Assembly (NCBI GenBank): GCA_040754075.1
Contig: JBFMDH010000024.1
Location: 1 to 64,000, forward strand
Reading direction: 5' to 3'
Origin: Acidobacteriota bacterium
GTDB taxonomy: Bacteria; Acidobacteriota; Blastocatellia; UBA7656
DNA: 64,000 bases
The position numbers were made by a program, and so were the translations under genes. Below are positions 62,904 through 64,000 of this stretch, piece after piece. The notes below the pieces were generated by a model that was given only the letters and a program-made list of their open reading frames with translations, was not told where the DNA came from and did no database searches. Position 1 is the stretch's first letter; every line of letters begins with the position of its first letter.

Positions 62904-63920
62904 ATGAAAGCCGCAATCGTTAAGGAATTCAAAGACCCATTGGTCATCGAAGACGCGCCCAATCCGCAACCCGCCGACGATGAAGTGTTAATCAAAGTTG
63001 AAGCCTGCGGCGTGTGTCATTCGGATTTACATCTGGCAGAAGGCGACTGGTCTCAGATGAATAAAATTGTCAAAAAACCTTTGATTTTAGGGCACGAAGT
63101 CGTTGGTCGGGTGATTGCAACGGGCGACGCGGTTGAACACCTCAAGGTTGGCGACCGCGTTGGAGTTGCCTGGATTCACTGGGCTTGCGGCGAATGCGAA
63201 ATCTGTCTCGAAGGCAATGAAAATATGTGTCCGAAACAGATGATTTCAGGCGCAACGGTTGATGGCGGGTATGCCGAGTTGATGACTGCCAAAGCTTCGC
63301 ATGCATTGAAAGTTCCTGACAACCTTTCATCCGAAGAAGCCGCGCCGCTGTTCTGCGCAGGCGTGACCGTATACCGTGCGTTAAAGCACGCGCAGATTAA
63401 ACCGGGACAGCGGGTTGCCATTTTCGGCATTGGCGGGCTTGGGCATCTGGGCGTGCAAATCGCCAAAGCGATGGGTGGAGAGGTCATTGCCGTTGATGTC
63501 AATGATGAGAAACTGGAATTTGCCAAAGCCCTCGGCGCAACTCACACGATAAATGCCGCGACCGAAAAGACCGCGCCTGCAATTCAGAAATTGGGCGGCG
63601 CGCACGTGGCGGTCGTCACCTCCGCCGCCAAAGCGGCATATGATACGGCTTTTTATTCCCTGAGAGCCGGTGGGACGATTGTTGTCGTGGGGCTACCGGC
63701 TGAATCGCTGACTTTTCCGGCAATCGCGATGGTGGCGCGTGAAGCCCGGGTGATCGCTTCAGCAGTCGGAACCCGCCAAGATTTACGCGAAATACTCAAC
63801 CTCGCGGCAACCGGCAAGGTGAAATGTAAAATCGAAACCCGCCCGGTTGAAACGATTAATGAAATTTTCGATGAGATGCGCCAAGGCAAAATTTCCGGGA
63901 GAGTGGTGTTGAAATTTTAA
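62904..63920 (+). CDS. Zinc-dependent alcohol dehydrogenase
   Basis: Medium-chain dehydrogenase of 338 residues. Catalytic zinc: CGVCHSD (Cys, His) and GHEVVGRV with HE; structural zinc: CGECEICLEGNENMC, four Cys. NAD site: GIGGLGHLGVQIAKAMG. Closest to the AdhP/AdhA group that oxidises simple primary alcohols. It is cytoplasmic. GGAG lies about 8 nt upstream of ATG 62904; the frame from 62841 adds a stretch without family similarity. The 80 bases that follow hold no gene. Confidence 0.92.
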   Translation: MKAAIVKEFKDPLVIEDAPNPQPADDEVLIKVEACGVCHSDLHLAEGDWSQMNKIVKKPLILGHEVVGRVIATGDAVEHLKVGDRVGVAWIHWACGECEICLEGNENMCPKQMISGATVDGGYAELMTAKASHALKVPDNLSSEEAAPLFCAGVTVYRALKHAQIKPGQRVAIFGIGGLGHLGVQIAKAMGGEVIAVDVNDEKLEFAKALGATHTINAATEKTAPAIQKLGGAHVAVVTSAAKAAYDTAFYSLRAGGTIVVVGLPAESLTFPAIAMVAREARVIASAVGTRQDLREILNLAATGKVKCKIETRPVETINEIFDEMRQGKISGRVVLKF

Positions 63921-64000
63921 TTGGTAAATGTATCCCCTGGTTTGAAGAAATTATTTAAGTGGAACTTGCCTATGTTCTATCCATAATGTGCAACTTTAAG

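Overview
The window reads as chromosome of a soil- or sediment-type member of the Acidobacteriota, most likely class Blastocatellia. This is inferred from gene content: paired DUF1549/DUF1553 and DUF1501 proteins, an acidobacterial-type VWFA protein, TolB-propeller/amidohydrolase chimeras, several Tat-exported enzymes, many c-type cytochromes, and moderate GC. No rRNA, tRNA, CRISPR array, transposase or phage module was found. Many genes start with TTG or GTG, or have their start settled by a clear Shine-Dalgarno (SD) site, so I moved several starts inward from the longest open frame and say why.

Region 1 (1-20316) is a periplasmic/cell-surface catabolic block. After an HtrA protease, a long minus-strand series runs from a sodium:solute symporter (14392) through a 48-codon membrane ORF, a nucleotide-pyrophosphatase-like phosphodiesterase, a small monooxygenase, an AT-rich putative PD-(D/E)XK nuclease, a small Tat protein, a GH109-type Gfo/Idh/MocA enzyme, a cytochrome-DUF1549-LamG-DUF1553 protein, a four-helix-bundle protein, a DUF1501 protein and a metallo-beta-lactamase-fold hydrolase. 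A second DUF1553-DUF1501 pair plus an NHL-repeat protein is transcribed divergently from a good sigma70-type promoter at 14481.

Region 2 (20468-30109) holds a HemN-like radical SAM enzyme coupled to a protein with flavin-halogenase fingerprints, an archaemetzincin-like gene of foreign-looking composition, a PilZ protein, a histidine phosphatase, FabG, and a GNAT/MenC-like pair that resembles N-succinylamino-acid racemase operons. Region 3 (29306-34922) is an FHA-PBP-RodA/FtsW cell-wall cluster with a di-heme cytochrome gene inserted in it. Region 4 (35664-45963) holds a VWFA protein, an acyl-CoA carboxylase beta subunit, a MauG/CCP-type peroxidase, a lipoprotein, and what I read as a sulfur-oxidation neighbourhood: a sulfite-oxidase-like molybdoenzyme, an ArsR repressor overlapping aroK, and a CstB-like persulfide dioxygenase-rhodanese. 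The molybdoenzyme gene has a leader that contains a ydaO-type (c-di-AMP) riboswitch aptamer behind a TTGACA-N18-TACCAT promoter, the most striking regulatory element here.

Region 5 (46040-63920) has an RsbW/STAS partner-switch pair, a caspase-fold protein that has lost its catalytic Cys and carries TPRs, TolB-type proteins, an FHA-like/TM/coiled-coil/trypsin fusion, P5C dehydrogenase, TyrS, an acetoacetate-decarboxylase-like protein lacking the Schiff-base lysine, a PD40-amidohydrolase and a zinc alcohol dehydrogenase. A 28-nt hairpin-bearing repeat occurs identically at 27122 and 59313, with relatives at 27075 and 23251.
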